Source: JBBRHQ01 sp963840235 (GTDB lineage: Bacteria; Actinomycetota; Thermoleophilia; Solirubrobacterales; 70-9). From it: 64,000 nt of DNA. Where the stretch lies: positions 124,001 to 188,000 of the forward strand of contig CAWIYC010000009.1 in NCBI GenBank assembly GCA_963840235.1. Direction: 5' to 3'. This document shows, in pieces, positions 7,254 through 15,116 of this stretch (its first letter is position 1; every line of letters begins with the position of its first letter). The position numbers and the translations under genes were made by a program. The notes under the pieces were generated by a model. That model was not told the DNA's origin. It ran no database searches and saw nothing but the letters and a program-made list of their open reading frames with translations.

Positions 7254-8663
7254 ATGGCACAGACGCCGACAAGCCAGGTCCCGCCCCAGAACATCGAGGT
7301 CGAGGAGTCGGTGCTGGGCGCGATGCTGGTCGCGCAGGGGGCGCTGACCCGGGTGATCGACGAGGTCAAGCTCAAGCCCGAGGACTTCTACCTCGACAAG
7401 CACCAGATCATCTTCAGGGCGACCCACGACCTCTACGCCGCCTCGAAGCCGGTGGACGAGCTCAGCGTGGTCGAGGCCCTGGCACAGCACGGCCAGATCG
7501 AGGAGGCCGGCGGCAAGCTCTACGTCTCCGAGCTGGCGGCAAAGGTCCCGGCGGCCGGCAACGCCAAGCACTACGCCGAGATCGTCCAGCAGAACTCCCT
7601 GCTGCGCCGCCTGCTCGGGGCGGGCCAGGAGATCCAGTCCTGGGTGCACGAGCGCGAGGGCGAGCCCCGGCTGCTGGCCGAACGTGCCGAGAAGCTCCTG
7701 TTCGAGGTCGCCCACGAGGAGCAGGCGAGCGACTTCCGCCGCGTCGACGAGATCCTGATCGACGAGCTCGACCGCCTCGAGAAGCTCTCCAGCGGCGAGG
7801 CCGAGGTGACCGGCACCCCCTCGGGCTTCCGCGACCTCGACGGCATCACCGGCGGCTTCCAGCCCGGGAACCTGATCGTGGTGGCGGCACGGCCGGCGAT
7901 GGGAAAATCGGCGCTGGTCGCCAACATCGCCGAGAACGTCTCGATGAAGCACGAGCTGCCGGTGGCGTTCTTCTCGCTGGAGATGTCGGAGGTCGAGCTG
8001 GCGCAGCGCTTCATCGCCTGCCGCGCCAGGATCCCGGGCGAGCGGCTGCGCAAGGGCAAGGTCTCCCAGAAGGACTGGCCCAAGGTGGTGCGGGCCTGCA
8101 ACGAGCTCGAGCGGGCGCCGCTGTGGATCGACGATTCCTCCGACCTGGGATTGCTCGACCTGCGGGCGAAGGCGCGGAGGCTGCACGCGCAGGAGCAGTC
8201 GCGGGGCGGACTCGGAGCCGTGATCGTGGACTACATGCAGCTGATGCGCGCCGACGATCCGCGGGTCAACCGGGTCGAGCAGGTCGGCCAGATGAGCCGG
8301 GGGCTGAAGATCCTCGCCCGCGAGCTGGGGATACCCGTGATCGCGATCAGCCAGCTCTCGCGGGCTCCGGAGCAGCGGCCCGACAAGCGGCCGATCCTCT
8401 CCGACCTGCGCGAGTCGGGGCAGATCGAGCAGGACGCCGACGTGGTCGCCTTCCTCTACCGCGACGAGTACTACAACCAGGACTCCGAGGATCAGGGGAT
8501 AGCCGAGGTGATCATCGCCAAGCACCGCAACGGGCCGATCGGGAAGGCGCGGCTGGCCTTCATCGAGCGTTTCCCCCGCTTTCTTGACCGCGCCCAGGAC
8601 AACCGCCCGATCGAGCAGCCCGCCGGCGAAGGCCCGCCGATCGCGGACGCCGCCGAGTTCTGA
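7254..8663 (+). CDS. dnaB: Replicative DNA helicase DnaB
   Basis: A hexameric replication-fork helicase of 469 residues. The N-terminal collar domain (about 10-115) begins PPQNIEVEESVLGAML. The RecA-like domain starts near 185 with GFRDLDGITGGFQPGNLIVV, followed by the Walker A segment ARPAMGKSA (about 211-220). The FFSLEMS and VIVDYMQLM (Walker B) motifs follow, then SQLSRAPEQRPDKRP, DLRESGQIEQDAD and the arginine finger region KHRNGP. There is no intein, unlike many actinobacterial dnaB genes. It overlaps the next gene by one base (TGATG), coupling it to a loader-like ATPase. Confidence 0.97.
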   Translation: MAQTPTSQVPPQNIEVEESVLGAMLVAQGALTRVIDEVKLKPEDFYLDKHQIIFRATHDLYAASKPVDELSVVEALAQHGQIEEAGGKLYVSELAAKVPAAGNAKHYAEIVQQNSLLRRLLGAGQEIQSWVHEREGEPRLLAERAEKLLFEVAHEEQASDFRRVDEILIDELDRLEKLSSGEAEVTGTPSGFRDLDGITGGFQPGNLIVVAARPAMGKSALVANIAENVSMKHELPVAFFSLEMSEVELAQRFIACRARIPGERLRKGKVSQKDWPKVVRACNELERAPLWIDDSSDLGLLDLRAKARRLHAQEQSRGGLGAVIVDYMQLMRADDPRVNRVEQVGQMSRGLKILARELGIPVIAISQLSRAPEQRPDKRPILSDLRESGQIEQDADVVAFLYRDEYYNQDSEDQGIAEVIIAKHRNGPIGKARLAFIERFPRFLDRAQDNRPIEQPAGEGPPIADAAEF

Positions 8664-9391
8664 TGGCTTCCTCCCCCGCCAGCCGGCTCGAAGCCGAGCC
8701 GGCCTGCCCGCTCGGCGTCTGCGACGGGTCCGGCTGGATCCTGGGCCCCGAGGACGTCGCCCGCCCCTGCGAGTGCCGCGCCCAGCGAATCGGGCGGGCG
8801 CGGACGCGCGGGGTCTCCTCGGTGATCCCGCCCCGCTTCCGCGGGGTCTCGTTCGAGCGGCCACCGGTGACGCAGATCGACGCGATGGTCGTTCGCATCG
8901 TCCGCAGCTGGGCCGAGGAGCTGGAGCAGAACCTCGCTTCCGGCCGCGGGCTCTGGCTGATGGGCGACACCGGCACCGGCAAGACGACGCTGGCGATGCT
9001 GGTCTCGCGAATGGCGCTCGAGGCCGGGCACTCGGTCGCGATCTACTCGTTGCCGAAGCTGCTCGCCCGGATCAGGCGGACCTACGACTCCGAGCCGGGC
9101 GGGGACTCTTACCTCTCCTTCTTCGAGCGCCTGACATCGGTAGACCTCCTCCACATCGACGACCTCGGCGCGGAGAAGCGCTCCGACTGGGTCCTCGAGC
9201 AGCTCTACGCCCTGGTCAACGAGCGCTACGAGGCCGAGCGCTCGATGCTGGTCACGACAAACCTCGGCCAGGAGCAATTGGAGGAGCAGATAGGACCACG
9301 GACGGTGTCGCGATTGGTCGAGATCTGCGGCGACCCGCTGCCGCTGTTCGGGCCCGACAACCGGATCCAGGCCCGGAGCGCAGGCGGCTGA
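8663..9391 (+). CDS. DnaC/DnaI/IstB-like AAA+ ATPase, probable helicase loader
   Basis: A 242-residue protein with an N-terminal zinc-binding cluster (C15, C20, C36, C38; CPLGVC and CECRAQ) followed by an AAA+ domain. Walker A is GDTGTGKTT (about 101-109) and Walker B is LLHIDDLGAEK. A sensor-1 segment VTTNLG and an arginine-rich C-terminus (GPRTVSRL) follow. This is the layout of DnaI and phage DnaC helicase loaders, and the gene is translationally coupled to dnaB. Loading DnaB is therefore the natural inference. Most studied actinobacteria lack DnaC/DnaI, so the presence here is notable. An IstB-type transposase helper is less likely, as no transposase is near. Confidence 0.8.
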   Translation: MASSPASRLEAEPACPLGVCDGSGWILGPEDVARPCECRAQRIGRARTRGVSSVIPPRFRGVSFERPPVTQIDAMVVRIVRSWAEELEQNLASGRGLWLMGDTGTGKTTLAMLVSRMALEAGHSVAIYSLPKLLARIRRTYDSEPGGDSYLSFFERLTSVDLLHIDDLGAEKRSDWVLEQLYALVNERYEAERSMLVTTNLGQEQLEEQIGPRTVSRLVEICGDPLPLFGPDNRIQARSAGG

Positions 9392-9424
9392 GCGCCGCCG
9401 CCCGCGCCGGCCCTTCCCACCGTC

Positions 9425-9430
9425 CATAAT
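9425..9430 (+). promoter_or_regulatory. Predicted -10 box (CATAAT) of purA
   Basis: CATAAT, close to the consensus TATAAT, is 9 nt before the purA ATG at 9440. Transcription would begin at or just before the start codon, so the mRNA should be leaderless. Confidence 0.5.
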
Positions 9431-9439
9431 CACCCGGTC

Positions 9440-10828
9440 ATGCCAGGCGTGGTCATAGTCGGAACCCAGTGGGGCGACGAGGGCAAGGGCAAGGTCACCG
9501 ACCTGCTCGCTGAGGACGCCTCGATGGTCGTGCGCTTCCAGGGCGGGAACAACGCCGGCCACACGATCGTCCGCGACGGCGAGGAGTTCAAGTTCCACCT
9601 GATCCCCTCGGGGATCCTCTATCCGGAGAAGACCTGCGTCATCGGCAACGGGGTCGTGCTCGACCCGAGGGTGCTGCTGGAGGAGATCGACGGGCTCAGG
9701 CGCCGTGGGGTCGACGTCGGCAACCTGCGGATATCCGCCAACGCCCACCTGATCATGCCCTACCACGTGCTGCTCGACAGCGCCGGGGAGACCCGGCTCG
9801 GCAAGCTATCGATCGGGACAACCCGGCGCGGCATCGGCCCCTGCTACGCCGACAAGGCGTCACGGCTGGGGATCAGGGTCCAGGACCTGCTCGACGAGAA
9901 GATCCTGCGCAAGAAGATCCTGGCGGCGCTCGAGCCCAAGCAGCAGGCACTGCGCGAGCTCTCGGTCGCGCACCGCAAGCAGCGGATCGAGGGTGACGAC
10001 GAGCAGGGGCCCGACCCCAGGCTCGACCTGCACACGATGACCGAGGAGTACGTCACCTACGGCCACCGGCTCGAGCCCCACATCGCCGACACCGCGAGGC
10101 TCTGCTGGGAGTCGCTCGACGCCGGCCGCACGGTCATCTTCGAGGGAGCCCAGGCAACGCTGCTCGATCTCGATCACGGCACTTACCCCTTCGTCACCTC
10201 CTCCAACCCGATCGCGGGCGCGGCCTGCGTCGGCGCCGGGGTCGGGCCCACCGACATAGACGAGGTCTGGGGGGTCGCCAAGGCCTACACGACCCGGGTC
10301 GGCGCCGGACCCTTCCCCAGCGAGCTCTTCGACGCGACCGGGCGGCTGATGGTCGAACGCGGGCACGAGTACGGGACCACTACGGGTCGCGAGCGGCGCT
10401 GCGGCTGGCTCGACCTGGTGGCGCTGCGCTACGCCGTGCGCCTGAACCGGATGAGCGCGCTGGTGATCACCAAGCTCGACGTGCTGGCCGGGATCAACCC
10501 CCTGCGGGTGGCGGTCCGCTACCGCTCGGGCGAGGGCGCGGTCTTCGAGGAGTTCCCCTACCACCAGTCGATCCTGCACTCCGCCGAGGCCGAGTACGAG
10601 GACCTGCCGGGCTTCGAGGGCGAGATCGACGGCGCCCGCACCGAGGCCGACCTGCCGCAGGCGGCCCGCGACTTCCTCCGCTACGTCAGCGATTTCGTCG
10701 ACGTTCCGGTCCGCCTCGTCGGGGTCGGCCCCAGCCGCGACCAGGTCGTCTGGATGGGCAAGGGAGAGGAGGGCGCCGACCCTTCTCTCTCAGGTCAGGT
10801 GATCGGCAGCGGCGGCGCAAGCGGGTAG
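9440..10828 (+). CDS. purA: Adenylosuccinate synthetase
   Basis: This enzyme condenses IMP and aspartate using GTP, the first committed step to AMP. The 462-residue product opens with the P-loop-like GTQWGDEGKGKVTDLLA. It keeps FQGGNNAGHTIV, the IMP-site segment TTRRGIGPCYADKASR, EGAQATLLDLDHGTYPFVTSSNP and TTTGRERRCGWLDL (aspartate and base sites). It is slightly longer than the usual ~430, with a charged insertion near 190 (RIEGDDEQGPDP). The gene is monocistronic with its own promoter. Its 3' end overlaps the convergent membrane gene by 34 bp. Confidence 0.97.
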   Translation: MPGVVIVGTQWGDEGKGKVTDLLAEDASMVVRFQGGNNAGHTIVRDGEEFKFHLIPSGILYPEKTCVIGNGVVLDPRVLLEEIDGLRRRGVDVGNLRISANAHLIMPYHVLLDSAGETRLGKLSIGTTRRGIGPCYADKASRLGIRVQDLLDEKILRKKILAALEPKQQALRELSVAHRKQRIEGDDEQGPDPRLDLHTMTEEYVTYGHRLEPHIADTARLCWESLDAGRTVIFEGAQATLLDLDHGTYPFVTSSNPIAGAACVGAGVGPTDIDEVWGVAKAYTTRVGAGPFPSELFDATGRLMVERGHEYGTTTGRERRCGWLDLVALRYAVRLNRMSALVITKLDVLAGINPLRVAVRYRSGEGAVFEEFPYHQSILHSAEAEYEDLPGFEGEIDGARTEADLPQAARDFLRYVSDFVDVPVRLVGVGPSRDQVVWMGKGEEGADPSLSGQVIGSGGASG

Positions 10829-11511
10829 GCGGGCGGAATCACGCCGGCCTCCTCCTGGCGGCGCTCGCCGCGGCGAAGGATCCGCAGGGTGAGGATGGCC
10901 GTGCTGAGGATCGCGGTCAGGCCGAGGCTCACCTGGACGCTCAGCATTCCCTCCTCGCTCCAGTAGACGTCGCGAAGGTCCAGGAGCAATGCCGCCTCGT
11001 CGAAGGTGAGGCCCATCCCCACCCCCATCGGCAGGGCGAGCCGGTCCTCGAGGCGGTCATCGTCGGTGAGCAGGGCGGTCGTGCCGGCGGCGAAGGCGAT
11101 CAGGATCCCGGGCACGAAGTGGTGGATGTGGCGTCCCCCGACCCGGACGTTTCGGAAGGGGCCGCGGCCATCGCGGATTGCCCAGGTCGACATGCGGACC
11201 GCCGCGAACGAGCCAAGGAACCCGGCGAGGATGTTGAAGAGGACCGTTTCGCTGCGCGGAGCGGTCGAGTAGCCCTCGACCGCCACTCCGACGGTGTCGA
11301 TCGCGGCCGCGTTGGCGGACTCGATCAGACCGTCGCCCTCGGGGTGCTCGAGCTTGCGGCGCCGCAGCAGCCGCGTGTACTGGCCGGCGAGGGCGGCCCC
11401 CGCCCCGGCCAGCGCCAGCACCGCGAGGCCGGCGGTGGCGCTGTCGGAGCGATCCCAGCCTTCGCGACCCCGCCGGGCGGAGAGGCGCTTCTTGCGGCGG
11501 CCGAGTCTCAT
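10795..11511 (-). CDS. Conserved integral membrane protein of unknown function
   Basis: The 238-residue product starts MRLGRRKKR at an ATG at 11511, eight bases after a TAGGCT box. Hydrophobic segments fall at about 24-42, 85-105, 125-150 and 190-215. A conserved-looking HIHHFVPG motif lies in a loop near the middle, and LTFDEAALLLDLRDVYW follows a later segment. The histidine cluster and acidic stretch suggest a metal site, but no function is assigned. It is convergent with purA (34-bp overlap) and divergent from the FG-GAP gene. Confidence 0.6.
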   Translation of the reverse strand: MRLGRRKKRLSARRGREGWDRSDSATAGLAVLALAGAGAALAGQYTRLLRRRKLEHPEGDGLIESANAAAIDTVGVAVEGYSTAPRSETVLFNILAGFLGSFAAVRMSTWAIRDGRGPFRNVRVGGRHIHHFVPGILIAFAAGTTALLTDDDRLEDRLALPMGVGMGLTFDEAALLLDLRDVYWSEEGMLSVQVSLGLTAILSTAILTLRILRRGERRQEEAGVIPPAYPLAPPLPIT

Positions 11512-11519
11512 CCGATCCG

Positions 11520-11525
11520 AGCCTA
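11520..11525 (-). promoter_or_regulatory. Predicted -10 box (TAGGCT) of the membrane protein gene
   Basis: TAGGCT on the minus strand is 8 nt before the ATG at 11511, again at leaderless spacing. It lies in a 25-bp divergent gap with the FG-GAP gene. Confidence 0.45.
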
Positions 11526-11536
11526 GCGGGAGTACG

Positions 11537-12715
11537 ATGACCCGGCTGGCAAATCGCGACGGAGGGGTGGGACGGGTGCCGAGAGGGACGAGGGGTGCTG
11601 TTGCCGCAGCAATCATGATCGTGGCCCTGGGCGGTGCGGCCGTCGCCGAGGCGGGGTTCGGCTCGATCAACTTCGCTCCCAAGCATGACTATCCGGCCGG
11701 CGTCAGGCCCTTCGGCATCGTCAAGACCGACCTCAACGGGGACGGCAAGCTCGACCTCGCAGCCGCCGATTCCGACGGCGTCGGCGTCCTCTACGGAAGG
11801 GGGGACGGGAGCTTCAGGCCGCCACGCATGTTCCACACTCCCGGTGGGCTCAGCGACCTCCGCGTCGTCGAGCTCAACCATGACGGGCGCAAGGACATTG
11901 TCGGCGCCGATTACGACAACAACGCAATCGTTGTCCTGCTGGGGCGGCGCGGCGGCGGCTTTGCGATGCCGGCTTCCTATCCGACCTTGAATTACCCCTA
12001 CAGCCCGGTCCTGCGCGACTTCAACGATGACGGGCGCAAGGACATCGCCGTCGCCGATGAGGGTGACCGTTACGTGAGCGTGCTGCTCGGCCGCCGCCAC
12101 GGGCGCTTCGGACCCAGGACCGACTACCGGGTCGGGAGCACGGGCAGCAGCCCGTATTACATCGCCGTCGCCGACTACAACCACGACGGGCACAAGGACA
12201 TCGCCGTAACGGTCTTCGGCGACGGCAACGTCGTCATCCTCTACGGTCGCCGCAACGGCACCTTCGGAGGCAGCCGCGCGTTCCCGGTCGGGGCCGGTCC
12301 CTATCCGATCCTCGCCCGCGACCTCGACCGCGACGGCCGGCCGGACCTGATCGTCGGCAACTACGACGCGGGCAACATCGTCGTGCTCAAGGGCAAGCGC
12401 GGCGGTTTCAGGGCCCCGCGCACCCTGCTGACTCAACCGAAGGTCTACTTCCTCAATCTGACCGACGTCGACCTCGACCGCAAGCTCGACCTCGTCTCCA
12501 TCAACGTCGAAAGCGCGGACGGCACCGACGGGCTGGCGATTCAGAAGGGCCTCGGGGGATCGAGGTTCGACCCCGCCCCGGTCTTCTTCCACACAGGCGC
12601 GACCCCGTACGCGATCGCATCAGGCCGGTTCAATCGCGACCGCGCACCGGACCTTGCCGTCTCGAACTCGGCCATCGGCGCCAACACGATCTCGTTCTTC
12701 CGCAACCGCCACTGA
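11537..12715 (+). CDS. Secreted FG-GAP/VCBS repeat protein
   Basis: A 392-residue exported protein made of beta-propeller repeats. An N-terminal signal peptide (AVAAAIMIVALGGAAVAEAG) is followed by seven or so blades. Many carry calcium-binding loops such as DLNGDGKLDL, ELNHDGRKDI, DFNDDGRKDI, DYNHDGHKDI and DLDRDGRPDL, each followed by a VLLGR or VLYGR strand. This is the integrin-alpha-like FG-GAP/VCBS fold, used for surface binding. No enzyme domain is present. The ATG at 11537 puts the signal peptide at a normal distance. The ligand is unknown. Confidence 0.85.
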   Translation: MTRLANRDGGVGRVPRGTRGAVAAAIMIVALGGAAVAEAGFGSINFAPKHDYPAGVRPFGIVKTDLNGDGKLDLAAADSDGVGVLYGRGDGSFRPPRMFHTPGGLSDLRVVELNHDGRKDIVGADYDNNAIVVLLGRRGGGFAMPASYPTLNYPYSPVLRDFNDDGRKDIAVADEGDRYVSVLLGRRHGRFGPRTDYRVGSTGSSPYYIAVADYNHDGHKDIAVTVFGDGNVVILYGRRNGTFGGSRAFPVGAGPYPILARDLDRDGRPDLIVGNYDAGNIVVLKGKRGGFRAPRTLLTQPKVYFLNLTDVDLDRKLDLVSINVESADGTDGLAIQKGLGGSRFDPAPVFFHTGATPYAIASGRFNRDRAPDLAVSNSAIGANTISFFRNRH

Positions 12716-12722
12716 GCAGGCC

Positions 12723-13970
12723 TCAGAGCCTGACCAGGTTTGCAGCCTCGATTCCGCGGGTGACACCGCGGAAGTCGATCACCAGCCGCGAGGAGTCCAC
12801 CACCCGCTCGTAGTCGACCCCGGAATGGGCGGTGACGACCGCGACCAGGTCCGCGGCGTCGATCCCGGCATCGAGGTCGACCGACTCGAGCCCGAACTCC
12901 TCCAGCGAGGGCACGTGGGGGTCGTGGTAGAGGACCTCGGCCCCCAGGCCCCGCAGCATCCTGATGATCCGCAGCGCCGGCGCCTCGCGCGTGTCTCCGA
13001 TCCCGGCCTTGTAGCTGACACCGAGGAGCAGGATCCGTGAGCCGTTGACCGCCTTGCGGGCGCCATTCAGCGCCCTCTCGATCCGGTCCACACAGAACTG
13101 CGGCTGCGCCTGGTTGATCTTTCCGGCAAGCTCGATGAACTCCGGGTAGAAATCGTGCTCCCGCGCCTTGAAGGCCAGGTAGAAGGGATCGACCGGCAGG
13201 CAGTGCCCGCCCATGCCGGGCCCAGGCTCAAAGCGCATGAACCCGAACGGCTTGGTCGAGGCAGCGTCGATCACCTCCCAGACATCCACGCCCAGCCTGT
13301 CGCAGAGCCGGGCCAACTCATTCACGAGGGCGATGTTGACCGAGCGGAAGATGTTCTCCAGCAGCTTCGCCAGCTCCGCCGCCTCCGGGGCCGAGAGGAC
13401 GACCACCTCGTCGCAGATCAGGGAGTAGAGCTCCCGCGCCCGCTCAGCGCAGCCAACGGTGAGGCCACCGACCAGCTTCGGCGTAGTCCGCACGGTGAAA
13501 TCGGTGCGGCCGGGATCGATCCTCTCCGGGGAGAAGGCGAGGTGGAAGTCGCGCCCGGCCGCCATCCCCGACTCCTCGAGGATGGGCCGCAGGCGCTCCC
13601 TCGTGGTGCCCGGGTAGGTGGTGGATTCGAGCACCACAAGCTGCTCGGGCTGAAGCACCTGCGAGAGCGAGGTCGCGGAGTCGAGGAGATAGGCGAGGTC
13701 TGGTTCGCGGGAGCCGGTCAGCGGGGTCGGGACGCAGATGATCACGGCGTGGCAGGAGGCGAGGTCGGCGTAGGAGGTGGTCGGCTTGAGCAGCTCGCCG
13801 CAGGCCTCGAGGGACGCGTCAGAAATGTCCTCGACGTAGCTGCGGTGGCGTTTCAGGCTCTCGACCTTCGCCTGGTCGGCCTCCAGGCCGACGACCTCGT
13901 GTCCTGACTCGGCGAAGGCGACGGCGAGGGGAAGGCCGACGTAGCCGAGGCCGATGATCCCGACCTTCAT
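12723..13970 (-). CDS. Nucleotide-sugar dehydrogenase (UDP-GlcNAc/ManNAc 6-dehydrogenase type)
   Basis: An NAD-dependent enzyme that oxidises the C6 hydroxyl of a UDP-sugar to a carboxylate for surface polysaccharide. It has 415 residues from ATG 13970. The Rossmann loop is GLGYVGLPLA (7-16), then FSPERIDPG, ELAKLLENIFRSVNIALVNE, and the catalytic cysteine C257 in GGHCLPVDP. The C-terminal UDP-binding domain has GVSYKAGIGDTREAPAL. The GGHCLPVDP form and FSPERIDPG favour the WbpA/WecC/TviB branch over classical UDP-glucose dehydrogenase. No other polysaccharide genes are adjacent, so the product sugar is uncertain. Confidence 0.85.
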   Translation of the reverse strand: MKVGIIGLGYVGLPLAVAFAESGHEVVGLEADQAKVESLKRHRSYVEDISDASLEACGELLKPTTSYADLASCHAVIICVPTPLTGSREPDLAYLLDSATSLSQVLQPEQLVVLESTTYPGTTRERLRPILEESGMAAGRDFHLAFSPERIDPGRTDFTVRTTPKLVGGLTVGCAERARELYSLICDEVVVLSAPEAAELAKLLENIFRSVNIALVNELARLCDRLGVDVWEVIDAASTKPFGFMRFEPGPGMGGHCLPVDPFYLAFKAREHDFYPEFIELAGKINQAQPQFCVDRIERALNGARKAVNGSRILLLGVSYKAGIGDTREAPALRIIRMLRGLGAEVLYHDPHVPSLEEFGLESVDLDAGIDAADLVAVVTAHSGVDYERVVDSSRLVIDFRGVTRGIEAANLVRL

Positions 13971-13977
13971 CGCTGGC

Positions 13978-13983
13978 AGTCTA
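13978..13983 (-). promoter_or_regulatory. Predicted -10 box (TAGACT) of the UDP-sugar dehydrogenase gene
   Basis: TAGACT reads on the minus strand 7 nt before the ATG at 13970, consistent with a leaderless mRNA. It also confirms the chosen start over longer upstream options. Confidence 0.45.
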
Positions 13984-14052
13984 GAGGCCGGGCCCGCGTC
14001 CCCGAATGCCGCCTGAGCGGTACCGAAAAAGTGCAATTTGCGGGTTCCGGGC

Positions 14053-14077
14053 ATTTGGTAGCTCCGGCCTACCAAAT
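14053..14077. promoter_or_regulatory. Perfect palindrome (ATTTGGTAG-N7-CTACCAAAT), candidate operator
   Basis: Two perfect 9-bp arms are separated by CTCCGGC. The AT-rich arms stand out against the GC background. The right arm ends in the first base of a TAGGAT box, so a bound protein would cover the promoter of the small gene at 14091. It is about 85 bp upstream of the divergent dehydrogenase start. A transcription-factor dimer site is the simplest reading; a hairpin terminator is less likely because no T-run follows. Confidence 0.55.
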
Positions 14078-14082
14078 AGGAT
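14077..14082 (+). promoter_or_regulatory. Predicted -10 box (TAGGAT) of the small ORF at 14091
   Basis: TAGGAT is 8 nt before ATG 14091, the same geometry as at otsA and other genes here. It directly abuts the palindrome at 14053-14077. Confidence 0.45.
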
Positions 14083-14090
14083 GCGCGCCG

Positions 14091-14198
14091 ATGAAGAGGA
14101 TCATCTCACCGGCTCTCACCGGCTTCAATGCGGTCCGTCATCTCGCCTGGTACGTCGGCTACCACGCCGCCAGGTCGCGTCACGACCTCTCGCGCTGA
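14091..14198 (+). CDS. Candidate 35-residue small protein with own promoter
   Basis: The ORF starts MKRIISPALTGFNAVRHLAW and ends in ARSRHDLSR. It has no recognised family. It is weakly amphipathic, with a basic N-terminus, an aromatic centre (WYVGY) and a basic tail. Support comes from context. A TAGGAT box lies 8 nt upstream, a perfect palindrome overlaps the promoter, and the stop is 12 nt before the ATG of the next membrane gene, which has an AAGGG ribosome-binding site. It could act as a leader peptide or a small regulator of the YrhK-like gene. Coding status is unproven. Confidence 0.4.
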   Translation: MKRIISPALTGFNAVRHLAWYVGYHAARSRHDLSR

Positions 14199-14210
14199 GA
14201 TCAAGGGTTG

Positions 14211-15107
14211 ATGCCTGACGCCGGGAAAGCGGCGGGGTCGGTTCGCAGTCCGGGCGAGTGGGGATTGAGGGAGGAGCAGGGCGGAGGACCCTTCACGTCC
14301 CGGCTCACCTGGGAAGTCCCCGAAGGAGGCACTGCAACCTGGGCCTCGCGGGCAGCGCGAAAGCGCGGGGTCATCGAGCTTCGGGATGCTGCGGGCAATC
14401 TTCTCGCGGCGGTGCGACCAGATCGCAGCACCGCCGCTCGCCTGCGCAGGCTCAACTGGGTCGCGGCGGGCGCCTTCACGATCGGGGGGCTGCTGTTCGC
14501 CATCGGGGCCCTCGTCGCCCAGGTCGGCTCAGGCGACGCGGTGAGCGCCGCCTCGGTCTTTCTGTTCGGCGGGGTCTTCTTCAGCACCGGGGGCTACGCA
14601 TCGCTGCTGCAAGCGATCAACGCGCCCCGGACCGTCGATGAGAGGGGGACCCTGCTGAGCCAGCGCTGGCGCTGGTGGTCGTACGAGCCGATGCGGATCG
14701 AGTGGCTGGCGACATTCATCCTCTTCGCCGGGACCCTGGCCTTCGGGATCAGCCTGGTCGACTCGTTCATCAAGGACCTGAGCTCTGAGCAGGTGAACAG
14801 GCTGATCTGGGCCCCCGAGATGGTCGGTTGCGTGATGTTCCTGATCTCGGGGCACCTGGCGATGGTCGAGGTCTGTGACGGGCGGCCCCGCCTGCACCCA
14901 CGCAGCCTCGAGTGGTGGATTGTCGCCGCCAACCAACTCGGCTCGATCCTCTTCTTCATCGCGGCTCTGGCTGCCTTCATCAGACCCGCGACCGGTAGCA
15001 CCGTCAACGTCGATCTCGCAAACTGGGGTACCTTCGGGGGCGCGATGTGCTTTGCCATCGGCGGAGTCCTGCAGGCGTTCGAGCGCCCGTCCGCACCCGC
15101 GGATTAG
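14211..15107 (+). CDS. YrhK-like integral membrane protein
   Basis: A 298-residue protein. The first ~85 residues are soluble and include WEVPEGGTATWASRAARKRG. At least six hydrophobic segments follow, at about 88-108, 118-137, 165-185, 202-222, 238-258 and 268-288. RLNWVAAGAFTIGGLLFAIGA and the repeated GSILFFIAAL-type helices resemble YrhK-domain proteins, small helical membrane modules of unknown role. ATG 14211 is chosen over an adjoining TTG. It probably shares a transcript with the 35-residue ORF. No catalytic residues are recognised. Confidence 0.55.
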   Translation: MPDAGKAAGSVRSPGEWGLREEQGGGPFTSRLTWEVPEGGTATWASRAARKRGVIELRDAAGNLLAAVRPDRSTAARLRRLNWVAAGAFTIGGLLFAIGALVAQVGSGDAVSAASVFLFGGVFFSTGGYASLLQAINAPRTVDERGTLLSQRWRWWSYEPMRIEWLATFILFAGTLAFGISLVDSFIKDLSSEQVNRLIWAPEMVGCVMFLISGHLAMVEVCDGRPRLHPRSLEWWIVAANQLGSILFFIAALAAFIRPATGSTVNVDLANWGTFGGAMCFAIGGVLQAFERPSAPAD

Positions 15108-15110
15108 GAT
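15105..15110 (+). promoter_or_regulatory. Predicted -10 box (TAGGAT) overlapping the preceding stop codon
   Basis: TAGGAT begins with the TAG stop of the YrhK-like gene and ends 6 nt before ATG 15117. The stop codon is thus part of a predicted promoter for the next gene. Confidence 0.4.
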
Positions 15111-15116
15111 CGGCCG

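Noticed and set aside
7248..8864. 538-codon antisense frame opposite dnaB
   Set aside because: dnaB is fully conserved on the other strand; the antisense product has no recognisable domain.
11294..11536. Upstream extension of the FG-GAP protein
   Set aside because: It would remove the signal peptide from the N-terminus and overlap the divergent membrane gene; ATG 11537 is better.
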